Shown in pieces: positions 26,467-34,253 of a DNA stretch of 64,000 nt; the first letter of the stretch is position 1, and each line of letters opens with the position of its first letter. The stretch spans positions 1 to 64,000 of the forward strand of contig NZ_JAUSTT010000019.1 in assembly GCF_030812995.1 (NCBI RefSeq), in the 5' to 3' direction. The translations under genes were made by a program, and so were the position numbers. Origin of the DNA: Bacillus chungangensis (lineage in GTDB: Bacteria; Bacillota; Bacilli; Bacillales; Bacillaceae_C). The notes under the pieces are model-generated. The model was not told the DNA's origin and searched no databases. It saw only the letters and a list, made by a program, of their open reading frames with translations.

Positions 26467-27347
26467 GATACATCATCCTTTTTTCCGAAAATCTTTTGAT
26501 AACGATCCTCAGAACCGAGCATTTTTTTCTCTATATCTAAAATTTCTATTTCTTTTTGATTAAACAATTGGAAAATTTCATTAATAGGAGCACCTTTCAT
26601 ATAGAGCAACAGCTTGTTATTCTCTATTTTGACCGGAATTTTTATCCCTTCTAAAGCCGTTTTGGCATGTTGCACATTATCAACGCTTAGCTGGTAGCCA
26701 ATCCTTTCATAGTGGGGAATATGTTCTTTGATGATTTTTCCATTTTTCAAAAATAAAATATGGGAAGTGATAAGGTCTATTTCAGCTAGCTGATGTGATG
26801 ATAAAACAATGGTCGTTCCATTTTCATATAAGTTTATTAAAAGGTTCCTTACTTTAATTGCACTTGTAGGATCAAGCCCATTCAGAGGTTCGTCTAATAT
26901 GAGTAGTTTCGGTTTATTTAAAAGGGCCATTGCCAATAATAGGTGTTGTTTCATCCCAAGAGAATAATTTCCTACTTTTTTATTTAAATAATGAGTCATT
27001 CCTATTCGCTCAGCAGTTTCATAAATCCGTTGTTTTGAAATCTTTTGGATGTCGCCAATAAACTGAAGATGATCATAGCCAGTTAAATAATCATATAGGA
27101 CAGAATTGTCTTGCATAAAGGAAATCTCTCTAAAAATCTTCGGATCTTTGTTGCTTCTGTTAAGTATCATAACATCACCACGATCAGCAGTTAATAAATT
27201 GGTAATAATATTTAAAAGTGTAGATTTTCCAGAACCATTTGGCCCTACCAAAGCAACAATTTGGGGCTTTTCAATTTCAAAAGAAATATCTTTCAGTACT
27301 TTTTCTTTTCCATACGATTTGTGTACTTGATTGACTGATAGAATCAT
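26463..27347 (-). CDS. ABC transporter ATP-binding protein
   Basis: The 294-residue ATPase has Walker A GPNGSGKST, the Q-loop in SFMQD, the signature NYSLGMKQH (Leu-Gly-Met instead of the usual SGGM), Walker B LLILDEPLNGLDP and the switch histidine in LSSHQL. The start at ATG 27347 was chosen because GGAGG lies 8 bases upstream; a frame from 27392 reads through that site. It is coupled to the 839-residue permease. A terminator separates it from the small secreted-protein gene upstream. Confidence 0.88.
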   Translation of the reverse strand: MILSVNQVHKSYGKEKVLKDISFEIEKPQIVALVGPNGSGKSTLLNIITNLLTADRGDVMILNRSNKDPKIFREISFMQDNSVLYDYLTGYDHLQFIGDIQKISKQRIYETAERIGMTHYLNKKVGNYSLGMKQHLLLAMALLNKPKLLILDEPLNGLDPTSAIKVRNLLINLYENGTTIVLSSHQLAEIDLITSHILFLKNGKIIKEHIPHYERIGYQLSVDNVQHAKTALEGIKIPVKIENNKLLLYMKGAPINEIFQLFNQKEIEILDIEKKMLGSEDRYQKIFGKKDDVS

Positions 27348-27397
27348 GATTACGCCCTCCATATTTATCAGTAAATAAAATTCAACTTTCAAACGAT

Positions 27398-27440
27398 AAA
27401 AAAGCTCTTAACCTCCAACAATATGAAAGGAAGAGCTTTT
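27398..27440 (-). terminator. Terminator after the 113-residue secreted-protein gene
   Basis: AAAAAGCTCTT (27400-27410) pairs with AAGAGCTTTTA, with a T-run on the minus strand. It stands between the secreted-protein gene and the ABC genes, whose promoter must therefore lie within about 50 bases or depend on read-through. Confidence 0.7.
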
Positions 27441-27460
27441 ACTTTAAGTGATTATAAGAA

Positions 27461-27802
27461 TTATTCAGTATCTATAGGGCTAACAAATGGAGTTGGATAT
27501 GATAAAGGTTCTCTATAAAGATAGCCACGATATGCACTTACACCTGGATGAATTTCTTTATATGCACTCAACCATCCTCGATAGACGTGACCATATTTTC
27601 CTTCTGAATAAAATATATAAGGGTTTATACTCACATCTACTATTCCTTCAACAAAGTAACTATCGGGGGCTGATTGTTCAACTACTGAACCTGATTTTGC
27701 TAAATCAGAAGTGGCCTTCGCAGGTGTACATACTAATGAAATAGAAGCAGCTAGAGTAATCATTAACATTGCACCAAAAATTTTCTTTAACAAAATCATC
27801 AC
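27461..27802 (-). CDS. Small secreted protein, unknown
   Basis: A 113-residue protein with a Sec signal peptide (LLKKIFGAMLMITLAASISL, cleavage after PAKA near residue 30) and an aromatic-rich mature part (SYFVEGIVDVSINPYIFYSE, then YRGWLSAYK and a second YRGYLYRE, a possible internal repeat). It has no cysteine in the mature part, no anchor and no recognised family. The start is uncertain: AGGAG is very close to GTG/ATG 27802/27799, and a TTG four codons in is better spaced. Its place beside an ABC exporter suggests an exported effector or a partner of that pump, which is inference only. Confidence 0.6.
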   Translation of the reverse strand: MMILLKKIFGAMLMITLAASISLVCTPAKATSDLAKSGSVVEQSAPDSYFVEGIVDVSINPYIFYSEGKYGHVYRGWLSAYKEIHPGVSAYRGYLYREPLSYPTPFVSPIDTE

Positions 27803-27830
27803 TCCTAAAATTATTTTACAACTCTTTTAA

Positions 27831-27859
27831 ATATTAACATTTTAAGAAAATTTTATCAA
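27831..27859 (-). promoter_or_regulatory. Sigma-A promoter for the small secreted protein
   Basis: On the minus strand TTGATA and TAATAT are separated by 17 bases. The start site would fall about 20-25 bases before the ribosome binding site. Confidence 0.65.
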
Positions 27860-28084
27860 CTGAAAACCCACAGTTTTTACTATTTTTTAAAAAAATAGAT
27901 ATTTTATAACTAAATAACTGATAGTTGAATAGACTGAAAAACCTATCGTCTTTATAGTTTATTTTGTTGTAGAATTACATGTGTAAACGCTATAATAAAC
28001 AATTTTCGCTAAGATAATTTTTATACTTTCGTCAAATAAGACCTAATTGCCCAACGAATCGCTTATCTAATCGACAATGTAATA

Positions 28085-28265
28085 GAATTAAAAAAGGAAA
28101 AGCCCTTGGAAATAAATCCAGGAGCTTTTTAAGAAGGAATGTTGATCATTTATCCATAAGGTTGTTACTTTTTATCTACTTTTACATTACCACTATGATC
28201 GATAGATACGACAACTGGAATCTTAGTCTCTTTATAGTCATTTGGTTTAATTAATACAGTAAACT
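28085..28265 (-). repeat. Direct repeat R2
   Basis: Second copy of R1, same orientation, 4.35 kb away. Strongest shared block is GTTGATCATTTATCCATAAG. R1 and R2 bracket the ABC permease, its ATPase and the 113-residue secreted protein. The hairpin here is imperfect: AAAAGCCC...GGAGCTTTTT, near 28100-28132. The rest of the gap 27860-28085 shows no gene. Confidence 0.75.
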
Positions 28266-28305
28266 CTAGAGTCTTGTTTCTAAAGATCCACTTTCGAATT
28301 AACAT
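28165..28305 (-). pseudogene. Short ORF or 3' gene fragment (46 codons)
   Basis: From ATG 28305 a 46-codon frame includes LEFTVLIKPNDYKETKIPV and ends NVKVDKK. There is no good ribosome binding site. Because the other copy shows only the 3' half, it more likely is the tail of a larger lost gene for an extracellular protein than a true small gene. Confidence 0.4.
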
Positions 28306-28365
28306 TTTTATGGTTTCCAATTATTCTGATGTAACGTCCCTTTAATGTACAAAAAATATCATTGA

Positions 28366-29394
28366 TTAATGTTTATTAATAACACTCCATAAACCTAGCT
28401 TTCCTAGGATTAATCTTCTTGCTAATCTTTGAACATTATGAATATCATATGGATTAATATAAGCAATTACTTCGTTAAATTTATGTCCGATAAAATAATT
28501 CCTTATATAGCTACAATAATGTAGTGCATCATAAATCCTCAATTTTTGATCGAGAATTACTTCTCCATCATTCCAATATGAATCAATTCCTAGTACGGGT
28601 TTGATCTCTGAATATAAGGGACTTGGAGTGCCCCTTATAAGCCAAGTAATTGTTTCCAACTCATCTATATCTACTTCTGAAAGTCTTTTAAGAATGTCAT
28701 CTTTAACAACAAAATTCCATTCACCTTGTAAAAATCGATGTTTATTACTACTAGAACGTATTTCAAGACCCAATTCTTCTATTATTGAATAGGCACTAAA
28801 AAATGCATAAGCTCCTTGAACATGGTAAGAGTATCCTCTATCCTCTATAGAAAATACTTGTCCATATGTAGGAGAAGCAGAATGTGGTGAAATTGAATCC
28901 AATTGTAAGCTAAATCTATATTTTTCAATACTATATATAAGACTTTTGTCATTCCAACTTCTTGAGGCTACTAAACATGCAAAAAGCATATGTTCATTTA
29001 TTGTATTTTACTTATAATTATCATTTAATATAAAGTCACTTTTAATATCAACAACAGACTTTGGATTTGGATTTTCATATATTGAAGGATAAGCTAAGAG
29101 TCTTCCTCCATGTATTAGGTTACTTATGTTCTGGGCTATAACATCATTTTCAGCATAAACAATCAATTCGAAAGCTCGATTATATTCTTTAAGTAATTCA
29201 TTTATTTTTTTAGGAATGGGTGGTTTTTGTCTCATTATAAAATCATTACTGTCTTTTTTAACCCAATTCATATAGCTCGGATCTTCCCTATAATCAAAAA
29301 AAACATTTTTATCAATCTCTATATTCTTTATTAGTTCTGCCTGTTTATCATAAAAAATATTGAAAGTTGAATATCCAGTTAAATTCTTTTTCAA
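28366..29394 (-). pseudogene. HEPN-like protein gene split by one in-frame TAA
   Basis: Two frames of 128 and 207 codons are in the same phase and separated by one TAA near 29005-29007; the codons between (NTINEH) also read as protein. The whole gene would give about 342 residues from TTG 29394, preceded by AAGGGGG. The C-terminal part has HYCSYIRNYFIGHKFNE, with R-x5-H (readthrough residues 298 and 304), which fits the Rx4-6H catalytic motif of HEPN ribonucleases, in a helical setting. No specific family is recognised. It lies in the accessory island beside the reverse transcriptase. Whether the stop is real or a sequencing error is unknown. Confidence 0.55.
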
Positions 29395-29479
29395 CTTTAT
29401 CCCCCTTATATAAATAATACTTCCTTAGTTTACTTTCTTTTTCTCTTATTTTCAAAATTTAAAAACCAACTTCTATAAA

Positions 29480-29516
29480 TTGAATACTTTTTGTTTAAAA
29501 TAAAAAGTATATTCAA
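29480..29516. repeat. Near-perfect inverted repeat upstream of the HEPN-like gene
   Basis: TTGAATACTTTTT (29480-29492) faces AAAAAGTATATTCAA (29502-29516). It may be an operator or terminator. It separates the HEPN-like gene from the IS21 relic. Confidence 0.5.
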
Positions 29517-29529
29517 CAAAATACAAACT

Positions 29530-29830
29530 CTTCATTATTGATGAGATTGGTATTTACCGATTGATCCATGGACACCAAATATTCTTCCAGCTGATTGATA
29601 AACGTTATTAAAAACGAATCCATGATTTTATGGCAAACGTAAATTTTGAATCCTGGAACGAATTGTTTCAAGAACTGAAACTAGCCAATGCGATTCTCGA
29701 CCGGATTCCACGCAACAGTTGTTACAATTGTAGGTGATCATATCGTTTGAAGGATCATCTAGCGAAAAATTCTAAGTGCTTTTGTACATCATTAAGTGAG
29801 CGTTTGTGTACATATTTTGGGTTCTTACGT
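29530..29830 (+). pseudogene. IS21-family istB (helper ATPase) remnant
   Basis: The plus strand reads FIIDEIGIYRLIHGHQIFFQ, matching the Walker B region of IstB (IIDEIGYLPI..., then FFQLI). It then continues out of frame with stops, and shows AILDRI and SYRLKDHLAKNS, which match the IstB C-terminus (AILDRLLHH, RGESYRLK). Past the end, repeated TGTACAT words resemble the terminal binding sites of IS21. All upstream parts (istA and the N-terminus of istB) are missing. Confidence 0.7.
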
Positions 29831-30626
29831 TCTTTTGGTGAAAGAACTTATAATCATATGAATAAAATGTAAATCATTCGATTTTTACGGACTTCCTGTG
29901 CTCGAAAAACGTAATAAAATGCGAAGTTGCTTTTATCCAGCCACAATAAATTGACTTTCCCCAACATTATGTGAGAGCCATATTTTGTTAACATTTATAA
30001 CTAATAGTAAAAATTCCAAATTTCAGAATTTTTCTAGAACGTCTTTATCCTTTATGAGTAGTTCGTTTGACTTACAAGTACATTCTATATACCATAATAT
30101 TATCAACATTGTTTTGATAATTGTTAATAAAAGAGGTGTGTTTATAATGATGTAAATGTACTTCGAATAAATAATTGCACAAAATTATTCACTTTTAGTT
30201 GAAGTAGTTTTTTTAGGTTAAGATTTATTAAGATAATAAGAGGAATAGAATTCCTTTAATACATCGTTATACTTAGTACCTTGTTATTAAGTAATATTAG
30301 GAATACCTGATGGATCATTTCAGGTACTGAAATAGCTCTTAAAAATTATAAACCGGATGATGTGAAAATGTCTATTTAGAGTATATAGATGAACAAAACG
30401 ATTAACGAACATATTAAGTATATATTTCGATGTATTAGATTTAAATCAGGCTTAAAATCAGAATTATCTCGTATTAAAACAATGACATATTCCATTGATT
30501 GATGATAGAAGGTCAAAGTATACACTTAATATAAAACAGATGAAATAAATACTGTATGCATATCTTTTATCCATAAATATCGATTAATATTCCAATATTT
30601 CGGGAAAGCGTTAACTACGATGAGTA
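29831..30626. other. AT-rich stretch upstream of the reverse transcriptase, no gene seen
   Basis: No frame with a binding site and protein-like content was found. The stretch is long enough for a non-coding RNA, but no clear promoter-hairpin-terminator arrangement is visible. Confidence 0.4.
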
Positions 30627-30640
30627 AGAGGTGATAGGTA

Positions 30641-32521
30641 TTGTTTTCAATAAAATATGATGATTGGAGAAATACTTGCTCGCAAATTTTTAACCAAAAA
30701 CATGGACGTAAAAGGATGTATTTACAATGGTATCCATTTACACGTCTTTCCCAAAAAGAAAAAGAGCTCTTAATAAGCCAAGAGTTTTTTAATAGCTTTA
30801 TTAAGTCTGGATTGTTCTTGTATTATTCCGAAAACTGGATTGTACCAAACAATTATATAATGAAGGGAGATGGAAACTTTAGAAATGCATCTCTTGTTTC
30901 CCCTATTATGTATCTACTGGCGCTAACTATAGGAAAAAGCATTTCTAATGTATATGTATGTAAAAGACCGCAGGGAATTAAAGTATTTTATGCAGGAAAC
31001 TTTGATGAAGATAGGCTATATTACAAAAAGGACTATGATGTTTTCTTTAAGACAATAAACAAAATATCACAATCATATCAATATTATATCAAAACAGATG
31101 TTAAGGATTTTTTTCCTAACATAGATATGAACAAACTATTCGACATGATTAATAACAGACTTTCCGTGATAGCAAATCCAATATCACAAAAAGATCTATT
31201 ATTATATAAAGAATTATTGTTGTGCTTAGGCCAAGGAGAATTTCCATTGATAGAAAATAGTACTGTTTCATCGTATTTAGCTACTGTTGTTTATTTGGAA
31301 AAACCTGATATTAAGCTTAATCACTATGTTGAAAACAAGGAAAAAGATATAACGGAATTTGTGATGATTCGATATGCTGATGACTTATACATACTTTTCA
31401 ACTCGAATACTCCACAAAAAAAACTAATGCCCATAGTAAACCGTGTTATTAATTTTTACTCTAGTGAACTAAAGAAATTAGGCTTATCTTTAAATAGAAG
31501 TAAAACAACGTGGAGACGTATTTCTGAACTGAACGAGGAACTGAAAAAATCATTGTATGATGAACAATTCAATGGTAAAGATTTTAATATCACCGATATT
31601 GTGGACGCCGACCTTTTGTTAAAATTTCTTGAAAACATTGAAAATGCACTCTTAAATTATAGTTTAGATGTTACAGAATATACTAAAATAGTCAACAATA
31701 CATTTTTTATTAAACAAACAGAATATACTCCACAGGAGATTTTTAATTCTTTGGTATATGAAAAACATCAATTATTTAATAATCCACAGATTATTAACAA
31801 ATTACTTCTGCTGATTAACTTTGACTACAGTTTTCTAAAACTAGATACAAAACGCTTCATGATCATGTTCCTTAAAACAAAAGACGGGAATTTAATAAAA
31901 GCTATGCTCGCTAAACTTTTCGAAGCTAATCGAAATGGTGTTTGGAGTATATATGATACATCATTAGCCATAAATTATTTACTTCAAAGAAATTTTGAAC
32001 ATCGTGACCTACTTAAAATTTTAAGAAATGAAGAACAAAATATACATTCTTATTATAATTTGTATTGCAAATGTTCATTTTTCAAATCAATTAAGCAATC
32101 ACATCAAAACTATATTCGTAAATTTGGAAAAAACGCTTTTTATTTTAAAGATGATAAATTATTTTTCTTTTATTTTATGTATATGGTCGAGCTAAAAAAG
32201 AAAAATTACCTTTCAGCTTTTGCATATTTTAAAAATTTTTTTGACAGAATTTCTGCACATTTGGCATTTGCAATAAATAATGATAATGCTAAAGGAAAGC
32301 CCAACTATAAGAAATATTATAAAGAAGGTGCATTTAAGAGTTTATACAAAAATATTCCGAGTTCAGATATAGTTATAAGAAAGGCACATACTATTAGGAA
32401 TGCTAACCCTTTATCACATTCAAGTGCGGAATTGATAGATAACAATAATACTCCAAAAGATATTTTGACATCTATAGAAGAATTGAGTTTATTAATTAAA
32501 TCTAAAATATCAGAATTATGA
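30641..32521 (+). CDS. AbiA-like abortive-infection reverse transcriptase with C-terminal HEPN-like motif
   Basis: The 626-residue protein starts at TTG 30641 after AAGAGGTGA. The polymerase part has motif A TDVKDFFPNI (D153), motif B with STVSSYLATVVYLE, and motif C YADD (Y245-D248). The C-terminal half is helical and ends with IRNANPLSHSSAELID, giving R586-x6-H593, a HEPN-type Rx4-6H motif. Length and layout match AbiA of Lactococcus (about 628 residues); AbiK and Abi-P2 are related polymerases that prime on themselves, make untemplated DNA, and stop phage infection. AT content is much higher than in flanking core genes, a sign of transfer. It has no operon partner on the same strand. Confidence 0.85.
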   Translation: MFSIKYDDWRNTCSQIFNQKHGRKRMYLQWYPFTRLSQKEKELLISQEFFNSFIKSGLFLYYSENWIVPNNYIMKGDGNFRNASLVSPIMYLLALTIGKSISNVYVCKRPQGIKVFYAGNFDEDRLYYKKDYDVFFKTINKISQSYQYYIKTDVKDFFPNIDMNKLFDMINNRLSVIANPISQKDLLLYKELLLCLGQGEFPLIENSTVSSYLATVVYLEKPDIKLNHYVENKEKDITEFVMIRYADDLYILFNSNTPQKKLMPIVNRVINFYSSELKKLGLSLNRSKTTWRRISELNEELKKSLYDEQFNGKDFNITDIVDADLLLKFLENIENALLNYSLDVTEYTKIVNNTFFIKQTEYTPQEIFNSLVYEKHQLFNNPQIINKLLLLINFDYSFLKLDTKRFMIMFLKTKDGNLIKAMLAKLFEANRNGVWSIYDTSLAINYLLQRNFEHRDLLKILRNEEQNIHSYYNLYCKCSFFKSIKQSHQNYIRKFGKNAFYFKDDKLFFFYFMYMVELKKKNYLSAFAYFKNFFDRISAHLAFAINNDNAKGKPNYKKYYKEGAFKSLYKNIPSSDIVIRKAHTIRNANPLSHSSAELIDNNNTPKDILTSIEELSLLIKSKISEL

Positions 32522-32584
32522 TGGGAACCAAGGTGTTCAATTCAGAATAACTAAAAAAATACCTTTATAGAGGAAGTCGCCCCC

Positions 32585-32875
32585 CTACAACAGATGGTCC
32601 TGTATTTGATTGACTTGTTGCTTGAAACATAGAAAATCATTAAACACTTTTAAGCTGTTGATTTTTTTATTAATCGTGGAAACAGCATAATCATGTTCGA
32701 TCAGATGTTCTTTATATTTCACAAATAAAAAACGAGAAAGAAGCGGTTGGTCTCCGTCTCCTTTCTCGTTACAGTATTGCATATAGCCTTTGATATCACT
32801 AACGTAAGAATCGATGGTCTTCTTTGCCCATCCTTCCTCAATTAGCCATTGGGAAAAGCCTTGTAGAATGTCCAT
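32585..32875 (-). pseudogene. Tyrosine recombinase N-terminal fragment
   Basis: The 96-residue product is a SAM-like core-binding domain (FSQWLIEEGWAKKTIDSYVS, then VSTINKKINSLKVFNDFL), as at the start of XerC/D-type and transposon integrases. The catalytic domain (R, HxxR, Y) is absent because the frame stops at 32585, right after the reverse transcriptase gene. AGGGAGG precedes the ATG, so the fragment may be translated, but it cannot recombine DNA. It marks a likely recombination junction. Confidence 0.7.
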
Positions 32876-33269
32876 ATTTCCCTCCTAGTTCCCTTTTCCA
32901 TTTTCAACCTTAACTAACGACAATTTTATATAAATGACGTATTTCCTTTTAGCACTCATTTTAACCAAACAGATGAGCTACATGACTTCCCAATACATTA
33001 AGAAAACAAACATCCATGTTTAATAGAAATGTCACCAGTTTATGATCAGAAATGTCGTGAGTAAATCCCCTAAAATATGATGAGCAACTGTGACAGATTT
33101 TTAGAATATGCTCCCTAAGGGAATTTACTAATAGTAAAAAACTCGTATTCCACGTTTTTAGCAGCAATTATGACATTAACAAGCAAAAGTATAGTTAATC
33201 TTACAAATGATGGTTTTCGTTATTTCTCGGCCTTTAAACACTATTTTTTGATCTTATCCTTTCCCTTTT
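32876..33269. other. Gap with no supported gene
   Basis: A 68-codon minus-strand frame (32961-33167) and a 61-codon plus-strand frame (33170-33355) exist, but neither has a binding site or family resemblance. Confidence 0.35.
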
Positions 33270-33577
33270 TTAGCTGTTCATTTTTTTATACGATAGAAGA
33301 TCATCATTTTTTAAGATTAACTGACATAACCATTGGTATGATTCTTGATCAATAAAGACAACTCCTAGCCATTCATGTCCATGTTGATCTTCTACTTGAA
33401 TGTTTCTGCAATCACTGCATCAGGAAGCGTTTGCAATAAGAGAGCCGAAAAAGTCTTCTTGTCCATTTCCTCACAATTGAAAAGCAATGATTCATTTCCA
33501 ACATGTACTGGATCGACATTGACTTGATATTCTTCTGCTAATGTATGAACAAACCAATCTACTGGCAACATGGTCAA
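33270..33577 (-). pseudogene. Small accessory gene, frameshifted
   Basis: The first 61 codons (TTG 33577, or ATG 33571) give PVDWFVHTLAEEYQVNVDPV and end at 33392. A neighbouring frame then continues as VEDQHGHEWLGVVFIDQESY and on to YKKMNS with a stop at 33270. The two parts look like one protein of about 103 residues broken by a frameshift near 33395. AGAAGGGG precedes the start, and its TTG overlaps the TGA of the RadC-like frame, so the two were coupled. The family is not recognised; similar small genes accompany RadC-like genes on mobile elements. Confidence 0.5.
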
Positions 33578-34076
33578 AAATACCCCTTCTCTTTCAGTGA
33601 TGTATAAGAAGACTCACAAACAATGAGATGTCTAATAAGTCGATTCCTAATATCTTCCCTGCCTCGTTTAATCTTTCTGTAATCCCAATGTCCTGCGGAC
33701 TTGGAGTGCTCACATTCGAAGGATGGTTATGCGCGATAAGAATACTAGCTGCATTCGATAGTATTGCAACTTTCATGACCTCTCTCGGATGTACAATACT
33801 GGCATTTAAGCTCCCAATATGACAAACATGAAGGAAATTAGGACAATTCTTTGTATCTAAGCAAGCAACGAGGAAATGTTCCCGATCAGCATCCTTTAGA
33901 TATGGCAAAAACAATTGATAAGCATCCTCTGAAGAATTGACTTGTCTTTGACTAAATAGAAAACTCGACTCCCTGACCATTTTAATGCTTACAATCTGTA
34001 CTCGCTTTGCTGGTTGGTGTTTCGTTGTTTCTGATTGCATAAGTGGTTGTTCCTTTTTGGATTGATCGTACATCAT
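33574..34076 (-). pseudogene. RadC-like JAB-domain protein, C-terminus frameshifted
   Basis: From ATG 34076 (AGGAGGG upstream) the frame encodes a JAB/MPN-type RadC domain. It shows the conserved CHIGSLNASIVHPREV, then AHNHPSNVSTPSPQDI with the HxH metal motif. After GIDLLD the frame gives an abnormal tail and stops at 33594. With one extra base near 33630 it would read DHLIVCESSYTSLKEKGYF, the normal RadC C-terminus, and stop at 33574, overlapping the next gene. RadC-like proteins are common on integrative elements; their function is unproven. Only the last 20 residues change, so partial function is possible. Confidence 0.75.
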
Positions 34077-34194
34077 AAATCCCTCCTGAAATAGAAATAA
34101 CTTTTATTCCGAATGGGATGGAATAAAGGTTTGTGGTGATTCAGGAGTATAATATAGGTTTGATTATGGGGACATTACGGTGATTTAAAAAGGG

Positions 34195-34229
34195 AAAAGC
34201 CCTTTGGAGATTAATCCAAAAGGGCTTTT
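34195..34229 (-). terminator. Terminator of the S-layer gene
   Basis: AAAAGCCCTTTGGA (34195-34208) pairs with TCCAAAAGGGCTTTT (34215-34229), with one bulge. It is 25 bases past the S-layer stop on the minus strand. The bases at 34110-34160 resemble 23697-23745. Confidence 0.85.
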
Positions 34230-34253
34230 CAATTATAACAGACATTAGCTTAA

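Noticed and set aside
29831-30626. Non-coding RNA (msr/msd-like) upstream of the RT, as in retrons
   Set aside because: No paired inverted repeats of the msr/msd type are seen and the RT belongs to the AbiA type, which needs no such RNA.
32961-33167. 68-codon minus-strand frame near the integrase fragment
   Set aside because: No binding site or recognisable motif; could be decayed mobile DNA but cannot be supported.
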